Made by a program: the position numbers and the translations under genes. Positions 22,250-38,875 of a stretch of DNA of 64,000 nt are shown here, piece by piece. The stretch is taken from contig QANZ01015150.1 in the NCBI GenBank assembly GCA_003254925.1, positions 217,106 to 281,105 on the forward strand, read 5' to 3'. Position 1 is the stretch's first letter; every line of letters starts with the position of its first letter. The notes beneath the pieces were generated by a model, which saw nothing but the letters and a program-made list of their open reading frames with translations, was not told the DNA's origin and did no database searches. This DNA comes from Chamaecrista fasciculata (lineage: Eukaryota; Streptophyta; Magnoliopsida; Fabales; Fabaceae).

Positions 22250-23200
22250 TGATATTTGCTCAGATCATCCTTAGAAAACTTATTTTTGGTGTTTGAATAA
22301 TCAAAATATACTACTTAATCTTTAAATAATTGCAATTGTCAACGATTTGTTCCCTAGGTTAAATTCAGGGACCAAATAGTATAAATTTATTACAAATTCA
22401 GAGACCAAAGAGTATAATGTGTTGGGGAATAGTATAAAAAATTGTAGGATACGATATGATCAGTTCGAGTCGCGTCACAAGGACACTGTCCTAAAGAGAT
22501 ATTCCGCAACCCCTCAGGAATTAGGAAGCGGTACTCCCCAGGATTAATCAAACTCTTCTTGTTTCTCAAACAAGGATTCAGAATAGCAGAAGATAAGAAT
22601 TCAGTGAGTTGATACAGATTAGTCCCTCAACGTTACATTCATTCTGATCAAGATAGCCAATATATCAGGTAATAAAAATTAGGGCAAATAAAGACAATTT
22701 AATCACATATTAAATTGTCTTTATTACTCATAAAACTCATTTAAAAACTTATCAGCCACAATTATTTTCTGATCAATAACCTTCACAAAATAAATCACAA
22801 TAAATTGACAGTTTTAAAATAGGAAATAAAGACGAGAAAATAATAATGATAAAAGATATTTTGGCTCTTCCTTGATCTCACAAAAATAGGACGTTATTTG
22901 ACACAATCAAATATTATAATATATAATATTTCCAACATAATGTTAGTCCAAATATTCAAGGACCAAATAGTATTAATTTAGTACAAACTCAGGACAAAAA
23001 AAAATAAAGTTAGTTCAAGTTTAGGGATAAAATAGTATTAATTTAGTACAAATTTAAGGATAAAAAAGAATAAAATTAGTTCAAATTCACGGACTAAATC
23101 ATCACTAGGAACCAAATAGTTGAAGATTAAATTTTTTTAGGAACCAAATCGTGTATTTAATTATTCAAATACTGATTAGTTGACTCGGTGTAAATTCATG
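22250..23200. repeat. GGACCAAATAGTATAAATT fold-back element, split by a solo LTR
   Basis: The left and right parts share a series of blocks with the complete copy at 36040-36404 (GGACCAAATAGTATAAATTT, GAACCAAATCGTGTATTT, GATTAGTTGACTCGGTGTAA). The copy is interrupted by the solo LTR at 22420-22937. Confidence 0.6.
22420..22937. mobile_element. Solo LTR with 5-bp target duplication
   Basis: Starts TGTTGGGGAATA and ends ATTTCCAACA, so the short terminal inverted repeat is TGTTGG/CCAACA. It is flanked by TAATG on both sides (22415-22419 and 22938-22942). Length 518 bp. No internal retroelement domains or second LTR exist, so it is a solo LTR left by LTR-LTR recombination. Superfamily (Copia or Gypsy) cannot be decided. 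Confidence 0.88.
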
Positions 23201-23283
23201 TCCATTTCAAAGGAATTGACTCAAACAGTGTCGTATCCACCATCAATGTTTCAGAAAACTCACTATAATAATTGATTAATGTA

Positions 23284-23315
<32 letters not shown>

Positions 23316-23640
23316 CTAGAGGCTTTGCGTGCCCGTATGTATATAAAATATAAAATTATTTAAAAATAATTTGTTAAAAGAGAATATCACAGGGTACCAA
23401 AATGTCACTTTTTAAATCACCGAGTACTAAAGTGAAATATGACCAAACCATAGAGTACCAAAGTGTAATTTACCCTTTTTTTTATAGAGTTTAAAATATT
23501 AATGAAAATCAAAAGTAACTTATTTGGGGTGAGAGAATGTAGGCTAGAGGAAAGTGAAAGATTTCTTTTTATTTTTTATTTTTTTAATTCAGTAATTTTG
23601 ACCAACCATAAAGGGGTGGAGCCATATAATATAGTATATA
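23316..23640 (-). mobile_element. Non-autonomous Helitron, unit A of a tandem pair
   Basis: On the minus strand the element ends in GGGCACGCAAAGCCTCTAG followed by T, a Helitron-style 3' end (CTRR|T). Its 5' side runs to the ATATTATATGGCTCCACCCC block at about 23640, where unit B's 3' end abuts. It contains a half copy of the 'ggtaccaaagtg' fold-back family. No Rep/helicase is encoded. Confidence 0.6.
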
Positions 23641-23922
23641 TTAGGGGCTTTCCGTGTCCGTTTGATTTGACATTTGTAGCTATTCAGTGACTAAATAATA
23701 TATTTCTATTACTCAAAGACTAAATCGTTAAAAGTGTGAAAATTAAAAGATCAAATAATAAGTTTTCACTTTCTTAAATCTCATCTACTACTTTCTCTTT
23801 TCCATTATTTGTACACTTAGCCAATTATCAAGTTTCACAGGTTTATTTCTTATTTTTTTAATTTTTAATTTAATTATTTTTGACCTACGAAAAGCACCCT
23901 CACACATATAATATAGTATAGA
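23641..23922 (-). mobile_element. Non-autonomous Helitron, unit B
   Basis: Minus-strand 5' end TCTATACTATATTATATG preceded by A, and 3' end GGACACGGAAAGCCCCTAA followed by T. These are the A|TC...CTRR|T boundaries of Helitrons. Length 282 bp. The hairpin near the 3' end is degenerate; an intact version is visible at 54844-54869. Confidence 0.65.
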
Positions 23923-23970
23923 TATAGATGTTATTCAACCATCTTATCAGTATGCGTTTTATGTTTACAG

Positions 23971-24415
23971 GAATTATGTTGTACAATTTGTAATCCAAAT
24001 GCAAAATGCATTATCAAATGCAGCAATTGTACGACGACTTGCTGGAGAATTTGTTTAAATTGTCTAGGCACAAGCTTGGTAATTATGTGGTGCAATTTCT
24101 TTTGGAAAACTCTAATATGAGGATTGTTGGTTTCATAATTCAAGAGATAATGAATAGCCCTGAATTTCTGGATGTTCTTCGGTGTCCTTTTGGGAATTAC
24201 GTTGCACAAGCAGGACTCGAATTTTCTGTGGTTAGTATATATATTATTACTTAATTAAGTTCTTCAGTAGGGAAATAAATTAAACAAGATTTTTAAAGTT
24301 TGGTTTGAGGATTAAATTACAGGGATCAGATGTGCATGACACTTTTGTGAACAGAATCATGTCCTACCAAGTGTTTTTACAAGATCACTTCTCTGGGATG
24401 AAAGTTTTGGCGTAG
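23971..24415 (+). pseudogene. Pumilio (Puf) repeat gene fragment with frameshift
   Basis: Puf proteins bind 3' UTRs through eight helical repeats. After an acceptor-like TTACAG the sequence encodes parts of two to three repeats (NYVVQFVIQ, HKLGNYVVQFLLE, FGNYVAQAGLE). An apparent extra T in the run at 24053-24056 moves the frame and makes a TAA at the join. A second exon-like piece from 24323 (after an acceptor AG) ends HFSGMKVLA with a stop at 24413-24415. At least five upstream repeats are missing and a Helitron end lies 48 bp upstream, so this is a dead fragment of a Puf gene. Confidence 0.8.
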
Positions 24416-24810
24416 GTACAATAATCAATGCTTCAATCATAATAAGCAATAGTAGGAGCCAGTGGGTTTTATCATTTATTATGAGAAGGGTAATGCTATG
24501 AAACAATGCATAGAAAGAGCTACTCATTTTTTTTGTTTCTTTCTCTCTCATCTCTCTTTCTCATTTCCGTTTTTCATTTTTAATTTGTAAACAACTTTCA
24601 TTAAAAATTTTGTAAAAGTAGAGAGTAAAAAACCAATAGCTCTGTCTATGGGGTTTTTTAAAGTATAACCCTTATGAGAATAAGTTGTTGAGAAAAAAAT
24701 TATTTTGTCAACAAGTATTCATCGTGTATGCTCTAGAGGTCAATTATAGTGGCAGTGAATCCTCTACCATTCATTATTTTTTATGTTGTCTTTGTTGTAT
24801 AGTGTTTTTG

Positions 24811-24893
24811 GTAAACAGTCGCTCGGGTCCGATCACTCTGACCCCCTTTGTGAGGAGGCACCCCTTCTCCCGAAGTTATGGGGCTATTTTGCC
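24811..24893 (-). pseudogene. Organellar large-subunit rRNA gene fragment
   Basis: The plus strand reads GTAAACAGTCGCTCGGGTCC.. through CACCCCTTCTCCCGAAGTTA..GGGGCTATTTTGCC, the complement of a conserved stretch of bacterial-type 23S rRNA as found in plastid genomes. Only about 80 bp with several mismatches remain. Probably plastid DNA transferred to the nucleus; mitochondrial 26S origin is not excluded. Confidence 0.75.
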
Positions 24894-26565
24894 CTAAACA
24901 ATCATAAGCATGGGCCTTTCTTGATCCTTTGCAATAAAAACGAACAAATAAGTCTTACCTAATGTATCTAAATCGTTTATTAGATCTAGTGGCTCACTTA
25001 AATCTAAACCGTACATGTCCACTTAATCGACTACCTTTCGGTTGAATACTCTGAATTTTGGCACATTGACATTTATTTGACTAGAGAGCGGTTGCATGTT
25101 TATTAGTTGGGGCGGATAGTAGAAATTCTTATGTTTTGTTGTAATGCCTAATTTTGTTGTATTCTAACTTGAAATAAGAGAGTTATGATTAACTTCATGA
25201 AACAAGAGATCCACTCTTGAGTCCGATTTAATCTCATTTATTGACGATACTAATTGGAAAGAGAAAAAACTCATTAAGAACAACCTGTAACTTTATTTTG
25301 TTGTATTCGAACTTGAAATAAGAGGTATGATCATATTCAATAGTTAAGGACCAAAATGGAACTGTTGGAAAACAATAAAAATCAAAATGGACCAAAAAAA
25401 AAAATAGTAACAACCAAAATAGAAATATATTTAAAAAAAAAGGCAAAAGTACTAATTTCATCCCCAAACTTTATAAAAACTGCCAATTTCGTCTCCAATC
25501 TTTTTTTGTCAATTTCGTCCCCAATGTTTCCTAATTTAGTCAGTTTTATCCCCAAAGTTCATGAGTGGCTGGAAAACAAAAAAGGGTATATACTACTTAT
25601 ACATAAACCTAGAGTGGCTTAATTAGATTGAAATGAGTCTATATAAATCCAATTAATAAAAAATGCAACTCAATGAAGATACAAGAAGTTGACAAGTAGC
25701 ATGACATACATATTATTAAAAGAAAGAACTAGTAATATTTTTAAACATGACAAGCTGAGCCTGACAAGGGCTTAATTTCTATAATTTCTTTAACATATTT
25801 GCCATAAAATTTCCTAATAAAAATAAAGTAATATGAAAAATTTGTTCTACTAGAAAGAGAATATAAAAAACACATTTTGCACGACCAGTAATTTAAAGGA
25901 GAGAATGTAAATAAAAGTTGTGATTGAAAAAGTCTTAACAGTTTTCTTCTAATATGAAAATTTTATTTTACACGATTAATTATAATAAAAAGAGAATATA
26001 AAAAATACATTTTGCAAGACCAATAATTTAAGGGAGGAAATGTAAGTAAAAGTTGTGATTGAAAAACTCTTAAAAAGTTCTTTTTTTCCTAATAAACAAC
26101 GCAAATTCACTGTAACTTTTAGAGTAGTTTCCACTTATCAATTGCGAAAACCAGATAATAACATTAAGGAAAGTGTTCAACTGATAACAATATTACTGAC
26201 TTTTTAAACTACAAAGTAAATGATATTATGAAACAAGATACATGGGAATTGTGAAGAGTTCTGGAAATTCTAACCGCAGTGATAATCCCAAAATGCAAAT
26301 AACGCCATCCACAAACTGGGTAACACAACACAACTAAATCTTTCTCCCCATAAGAAAAATGGCACATGAATCATATGATCTACGTGATCTTCGTTCTGAC
26401 TAACTGACGACGATGATGAAATATGAGGCACTAAGACAGGCTCTCACCTTTATTATTTATTCTGGATGGACTTTTGGGCGAGAAAGCAAAGGAATAAATT
26501 AATTGCCAAGGTCATGGAGAGCTGATTGAGCAAGAGATCACAGGTGTTTGAACAAGTTTACTCCA
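24894..26565. other. Intergenic DNA with fold-back fragments, 3' side of VHA-B
   Basis: 25040-25400 is one arm of the 'gagagatatgatca..gttaaggaccaaaatgg' fold-back family (compare 33930-35453). 25440-25560 is a pyrimidine-rich single arm (TTTCATCCCCAAACTTT units). 25850-26060 holds an imperfect direct repeat (AGAGAATATAAAAAACACATTTTGCA and AGAGAATATAAAAAATACATTTTGCA types). No gene is visible before the VHA-B stop codon. Confidence 0.5.
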
Positions 26566-32945
<6,380 letters not shown>

Positions 32946-32952
32946 TTTTGAA

Positions 32953-33653
32953 CTTCAAAAGAAAAACAGACAAAAGATGGATCGTAATAATAATCAATAC
33001 AGGCCAACAGAAAAATGGAAAGGAAAGCAAATATTATGAGGACATTGACTCGGTAAAGATTTATGACAAAAGAAAGATGATGATCACGGTAGCAAACCAG
33101 TTTCAGAACTAAGTTTGAGCGGAGGATCAAATTCATACATAATCTTGTGTACTACAATCCAAAACTCTCTTTCAACTAAATTATTTATTCGGCTGAGATC
33201 ATAAAGTACAGAAGGATTTCAAAATAATTTGGCTCACACCAAGCCAATCATTAGTGAACTAACGACTGAACTCAACTAAACTTCCCCGCAACCAAACAAT
33301 AACAACAACAATATTCAATTTCAAATTACTCTGTCATTATCACACTATGTGACTGACCAAACTCCACATAAACATCAAATTCCATGAAGGATGTGTAATC
33401 AAATTCCAAACCTCAAAACACAGGGAGGAAAAAGAAGAGGCTAAAATTTCGACAAATCCCCGAATGAACGAGATCAGCAATCATAAAAATCCCGAATAAT
33501 TTTTACAAACTAAAACACAAACTTCCGATCGGGCAGAAAACAGTTCAATTCTGCATAATCGAACGATTCGAGAGTTCTTAAAATTATCATCAGCGATTTG
33601 GAAAACTACCTCCGAATCCAAAAAAATAGGGATCCAATGAGAGAGAAACGTAC
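32953..33653 (-). other. Probable 5' UTR intron of VHA-B
   Basis: Minus-strand donor AAACGAG|GTACGT (exon end 33654) and acceptor TTTTGAAG (AG at 32954-32953) seven bases before the start codon would remove 701 bp. A TATA-like AATATATAAAAATAATT lies at about 33775-33790 on the same strand. Inferred from signals. Confidence 0.5.
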
Positions 33654-33929
33654 CTCGTTTTCTTCCTGTGATCTGAAGCAGAAGAGAGAGAATGACAGAG
33701 AAGGGCAATGGAAGGATAGAGAGAGTAATGAACAGAGATCCAATGGAGAAATAATAATTGTTTTGTCAAGCACAAATAATTATTTTTATATATTATTATT
33801 ATTATTATATTTAAAGAACCGAAATACAGAAAGACGGTAAGGAACTAAGGACAAATCTGTTTTTATTTTGAATTAGTTAGCATATTTATTAATCTATATG
33901 CGGAAAAAATAAAAAGTTATGTGGTAACT

Positions 33930-35453
33930 GGTAAAATCTCATTTTAGTCTTTATTATTTACCCTATATTTTGTTTTGGCCCTAATATTTTTTTGTTCTAT
34001 TTAGTCCTTAATATTTTCTAACAGTTTGGTTTTAATTTTTAATAAGTTTACCAATTGATTATCTTTCTCACTTTAAATTTAAATGTGGCGAAATCAGAGT
34101 TAAAGGTTACTCTTGAAGAGTTTTTTCTCTTCTCAATTAGGGTCATCGACATCCGGTGTCAAATCACACTTGAAATTGATCTAGAAAGCGGATTGCTCGT
34201 TTTACGAAATTGATTATATCTCTCTCATTTTAAATTAGAATGCAACAAAATCATAGTTACAACTTATTCTTGACGAGTTCTTTCTGTGTAGTTGGGGTCA
34301 TTGGCAAACGAGATCATATAAAACTACAAAGCTGGATTAGGATAAATCTAACCTTGAGTTCACAGTAAAAGGCAGCTTCCGGCCAGTGGGGGTCGTCGGA
34401 ACCTGCAAACGAGAATGCACAGGGGGTTCCCTGCGATTCTTCTCCGATGCTTAAGTTAGTGAGAGAAAGCTGGAGAGTTTGAATATTTTTAGAGAGAGAG
34501 AGTCGTTACCCTAGAAAGGCTCCCCCCTTTTCCTTTTATCCTCCTTCCCTTTTGTCTCATGTTCGTACGAGGTCTCTCTCTGAGACGTTAGGGGTGTACT
34601 CGGGATGTGTGAGGAAAAGGGGGTTGGTGTAGGTTTCTGCTTTTGACGTGACAGCTATCACTGCCAGGGTACGGTGGGATTTCCAACCTTCCCTCCTGGT
34701 TGTCAGTGATAGCCAGGAGTGCTTTTCATGGTTTTGTCTGCGCGCAGGGGGCGTTTCGGTCCTTTTGCGTGTCCTCCTTGTCCTGTCACGTGCTTTCAAG
34801 GATCCTTGCATTTAATGCCAATATCTTGGCATTAAATGCTTGAGTGTGGGAGGGGGAACCTGCCTGGGTTGCCTCCCCGCCGGGTATCCTTTGTGTCCTT
34901 GGATGACAACTCCGAGGGGTCATTCCGAGGAGTGTATATCACAACTTATTCTTGACGAGTTCTTTCTGTGTAGTTGGGGTCATTGGCAAACGAGATCATA
35001 TAAAACTCCGAAAGTAGGTCTGGTCAAAACTTTTGGAGTTCTATTTGACCTTGTTTGCTAATAGCCCTAATTAGACAGAGAAAGAATTGGTCATGAGTAA
35101 TATGAAGCTCTGATTTTGTCAAATTCGAACTTGAAGTGAGAGAGATATGACCAACTTAATGAAATGAACTGTCTACTTCCAAGCCCGATTTGATCTCGTT
35201 TGTTGACGGCCTCAACTAGATAAAGAAAGAACTAATTAAAAATAATTTGTAGTTCTGGTTTTATCACATTCGAACTTGAAATGAGAGAGATATGATCACA
35301 TTCAGTAGTTAAATATCAAAATGGAATCGTTAGAAAATATTAAGGATCAAAATGAAACAAAAAAATATTAAGGACCAAAATAGAATAGATAAAATATTAA
35401 AAACCAATGTAAATTTTAAAATAAATATTAGAGATCCAAACGAGTTTTTGACC
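33930..35453. mobile_element. Large fold-back element, interrupted
   Basis: The left end GGTAAAATCTCATTTTAGTC is complemented near the right end at about 35450. Internal blocks (TTCGAACTTGAAATGAGAGA, GACGAGTTCTTTCT, GGTCATTGGCAAACGAG) recur inverted between arms and in the related elements at 25040-25400, 44678-45510 and 53345-54000. It is split by the 615-bp insert at 34326-34940. Confidence 0.6.
34259..35007. repeat. 615-bp GC-richer insert between 67-bp direct repeats
   Basis: The 67 bp starting ACAACTTATTCTTGACGAGT occur identically at 34259-34325 and 34941-35007. Between them lies a GC-richer block with TCCGATGCTTAAGTTAGTGA, a phrase reminiscent of plant LTR/TRIM sequences, and open frames without domains. 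The two identical flanks are much longer than a transposase duplication. Confidence 0.7.
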
Positions 35454-35652
35454 AATAAAAAAATGAATAATTATTTTCTTTTTTAGAAAAAATTAAGAGT
35501 TGATAGGAGTCCCATTGGAACACGGTGTGTCCAGTGTTGAGTAAGAAAACGAAAGTATTCGTCATGTGTTGTGACTAAGCATGTGACAGTGTCTCACAGT
35601 GACATGGGTATATGTCGTGGCCTGTGTCTATTGGCCGCGGATAGAAAGAAAC

Positions 35653-35997
35653 TAGGAAGCATGGACACTTCATTTGGAGGGCGTGTTGCCGTGTTAGACA
35701 CGTGTCAGTGTCCGACACCCGTACGACACCGACACGATACATATTCATAAATTTTAGAATATAAATCAGTTTTTTGTAATTTTAACATGACATACAAGAG
35801 AAAATAATAATAGATATGACATATATTATGAATAAAAATTGTAATTTTTAAATTTTTTATTAAAAATTATGAATATTTAATTATTTATATATATAAATAT
35901 ATGTCGTGTCGTGTCATGTAATTTTGAGAGTTTGGTGTGTTGCTGTGTCCGTGTCCGTGTCGTGTCTTGTATCCATGTCAGTGTCCATGCTTCATAG
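35653..35997. mobile_element. MULE-type MITE with 9-bp target duplication
   Basis: Terminal inverted repeat TAGGAAGCATGGACACT (left) and its complement ..AGTGTCCATGCTTCATAG (right). Flanked by GAAAGAAAC on both sides (35644-35652 and 35998-36006). Nine-base duplications are the mark of Mutator-like transposases. Length 345 bp with GACACG/GTGTCC-rich ends and an AT-rich core; no coding capacity. Confidence 0.88.
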
Positions 35998-36039
35998 GAA
36001 AGAAACCTCAACATTATTTGATTGCAAATTTGCGAAATA

Positions 36040-36404
36040 ACTTACTATTTAGTCCCTAAGTTTACACTGAGTTGATTAATCAGTCTCTGAATAATCAAAA
36101 TATATGATTTGATCCCTGAATTACTTTAATTGTCAATGATTTGGTCCATGAGTCAAATTCAGGGAATAGTATAAATTTAGTACAAATTTAAACCAAAATG
36201 TACATATTATTTCAAATTTAAGGACTAAATAGTATAAATTCAAGAATAAAAAAGTATAAGATTAGTTCAAATTTAGGGGTCAAATCGTCAGTAGGGACCA
36301 AATAATTGATAATTGAAATATTTCAGGAACCAAATCGTGTATTTCAATTATTCAAGGATTGATTAGTTGACTCGGTATAAATTCAAAGACCAAATAGTAA
36401 GTTT
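36040..36404. mobile_element. Fold-back MITE, complete copy
   Basis: ACTTACTATTTAGTCCCTAA at the left and the complement CAAAGACCAAATAGTAAGT at the right, with the inner blocks also mirrored (GAGTTGATTAATCAG / GATTAGTTGACTCGG). It matches the copy at 22250-23200. Target duplication not clear. Confidence 0.65.
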
Positions 36405-37267
36405 TCTCCAAATTTGCCATATTGTGTTACATTTTATATAATGTATTTAATTATGAATTTATGAAGAACAAACCGATTTTTATTTTTGAAATATTTAAAT
36501 TATGTAAGTCCTATCTTAAATTTAAAATTAAACACAAGTTTTTTAAGAAATAAAATACCAATAGAAGTATTTTAAGAGATTACAAAATCTTCATTTAAAT
36601 ATGATTTGTTGAAGGATTATATTTTAAAAATTCTAATTTAAAATTTAAAGAAACAAGATAAAATATTTTTTTAAAAAAAATACTTAAGTATTCAAGTCTA
36701 GTCACAACCATTGTTTGAGGAATCCAAGGTCCCTTAAATGTCGATTCCAATAAAACTATATAAATGAAAAGGGCTTTATTGAGAGAGATAAAATTCACTT
36801 TAATTAATAATCCCTACGTCTTAAAAAAATTAATTTATGATTGTCAACTGAAAAATATGACCTAATTCTTATAAAAAAAAACAATAATAGAAAAGATGGA
36901 TTAGTTTGAATAAAAATGAATGAATAATTCAATTTAAGCCAAAAGAACATGTAATTTACTGGATGGTAAATTGGGTTGACCCAGTCTGAACTACCGGGTT
37001 TTTTGTCAACCCGGGGAATTAAAGTTAGATGAACAATTTTTTGGAGCTCATAATTTTAAATTATTGGTCTATATGCAATTAATTTAGCGATATATCATAT
37101 TGACTCAATTTATAAACTAGTGAATGTTTTGTCAATCCATTGAATTAAAGTCATATGAACTATTTTTTTATTTAGTTTAAAATTTTTAAAGTATCTATAT
37201 GCAATCAACATAACAGTGAATTGAATTGAGTTACTCTTTAAACTATTGAGATTTTGGTTAACCCAAT
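36405..37267. other. AT-rich intergenic DNA, no gene seen
   Basis: No supported feature; short imperfect repeats of CAACCCG/CCGGGTT type near 36975-37020. Confidence 0.45.
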
Positions 37268-37280
37268 AAATCTGGACTCA

Positions 37281-37876
37281 AAGCCAGCCCTAAAATCTCT
37301 TTTTCGTGAGAGAAAACTTTTTTTTGCGGTGAGAGTTTTTCTAAGTAAAACTTTGGGCTACCACTATCTCAGTAGCGCTGGGCCCTCTGGTTATAGAGTT
37401 TTGTGGCGACGACGTTCTGGATTTGGACTCCCATGACGACATTCTATGGCGGCGAATCTGGACTAGGCATTCCACGGCGGCTTCTTGGTTTGGTCATGAT
37501 TTAAGGATGCTCTTTCATGATGTCGTTTCGTTTTATTATTTTATTATTGTTGTTTTGAGTCTGTTTATGTTTTTTTTTTAGAACAACCATTGGGGTTGTC
37601 TGCTGTCCTGTTTGAAATGGTTTGTCTCTTTTAGATGACTTTATTTATGTTTTCTATTTTTTAAATGATTGTAGCTTTAGTTAGATCCCTAAATCCGCTA
37701 ACTTGGTAGTTTCATCTTGCCAATTTGTTTAAAACGAGGATGGGTCCTCTTGGATGGGTTGTAAACCCCTCACTTTCGTCAGTTGATATTCTGTCTAGTG
37801 TTGTTGTTTTGTTTTCGTTTGTATTGTGCTTGATTTTGCCATATTTTTAAATGAATTATGTTTCAAGCAAAAAAAA
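37281..37876 (+). mobile_element. LINE-derived insertion with poly-A and 13-bp target duplication
   Basis: Ends in ATTATGTTTCAAGC followed by an A-run (from 37869). It is flanked by AAATCTGGACTCA (37268-37280) and AAATCTGTACTCA (37877-37889). A poly-A tail and a long imperfect duplication indicate target-primed reverse transcription. The 596-bp body has no reverse transcriptase, so it is a truncated or internally deleted LINE, or a SINE mobilised by one. The small open frame at 37254-37436 is not considered a gene. Confidence 0.75.
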
Positions 37877-38149
37877 AAATCTGTACTCATATCTTCTGGA
37901 TTCAAAGGTCTACTAAAGTCCTCTATAATAGGTCGTCTCACTTTCTTCTGTTAAAACGCACCGTTTCATTTGATGAAATGGTGCATTTTATTTAATGAGC
38001 TTGCCATGTGTCACAATTTTAGTGACGAATATGAAATCGGATGATAAAAAATGACCTAAATACAGAGAATTATATGGGGACTAAATCTAGATGATCCAAT
38101 TTTAATAAATCTAAGCCATATATATGAACCTTATTTTTTAATTTTAAAG

Positions 38150-38748
38150 TTGGCCAAAGTCCTATTTTGGTCCCTCTGTTATGCTCATTGTTCCAAATAA
38201 GTCCCTCAGTTATTTTTCGTTCCATATTGGTCCCTCAGTTATCCAAAATTTGTCAAAGTTGGTCCCTCTAACGTTTTCCATCCATTTTTCCGTTAAAAAA
38301 AGAGGAAAAATAAACTTTCATCCCGAAAAGTTTTATTTTCTTATATTAAGGTCCTTTTCTTTTTATAATAGGATCAAAACGTAAGAAAATAAAGTAAATT
38401 AAGCTTTTAAGTGAATTTGCCGAAAAGTTGTTCGTCGTTTACAGAGAGAGAGAGAGAGATTTTGTGTTTTTGGGCAAATTCACTTAAAATCTTAATTTAC
38501 TTCATAATTTTGCGTTTTGATCCTATTATAAAAAGAAAATGACCTTAATATAAGAAAATAAAACTTTTGGAGATGAAAGTTTATTTTTCCTCTTTTTTTT
38601 TAACGGAAAAATGGATGGAAAACGTTAGAGAGACCAACTTTGATAAGTTTCGGATAACTGAAGGATCAATATGGAACGAAAAATAACTGAGGAACCTATT
38701 TAAAACAATGAGCATAACAAAAGGATCAAAATAGGACTTTGACCTTTA
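38150..38748. mobile_element. Near-perfect 600-bp fold-back element
   Basis: The left arm TTGGCCAAAGTCCTATTTTG.. is complemented at the right (..CAAAATAGGACTTTGACC) almost throughout, with a short loop containing a (GA)n run at 38442-38458. Flanks AATTTTAAAG (38140-38149) and AATTTTAAGG (38749-38758) may be a 10-bp duplication with one mismatch, in line with a MULE-type origin. Confidence 0.75.
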
Positions 38749-38875
38749 AATTTTAAGGAAACGACATGAATGCAATCAACCTAACGAGTTCAAATAATTG
38801 GAACACTTCAAGTTACTAACATAATTATTGGAACTTTTTATCAGTAAGTTTAATAACAGAAATATAAATAATTTT

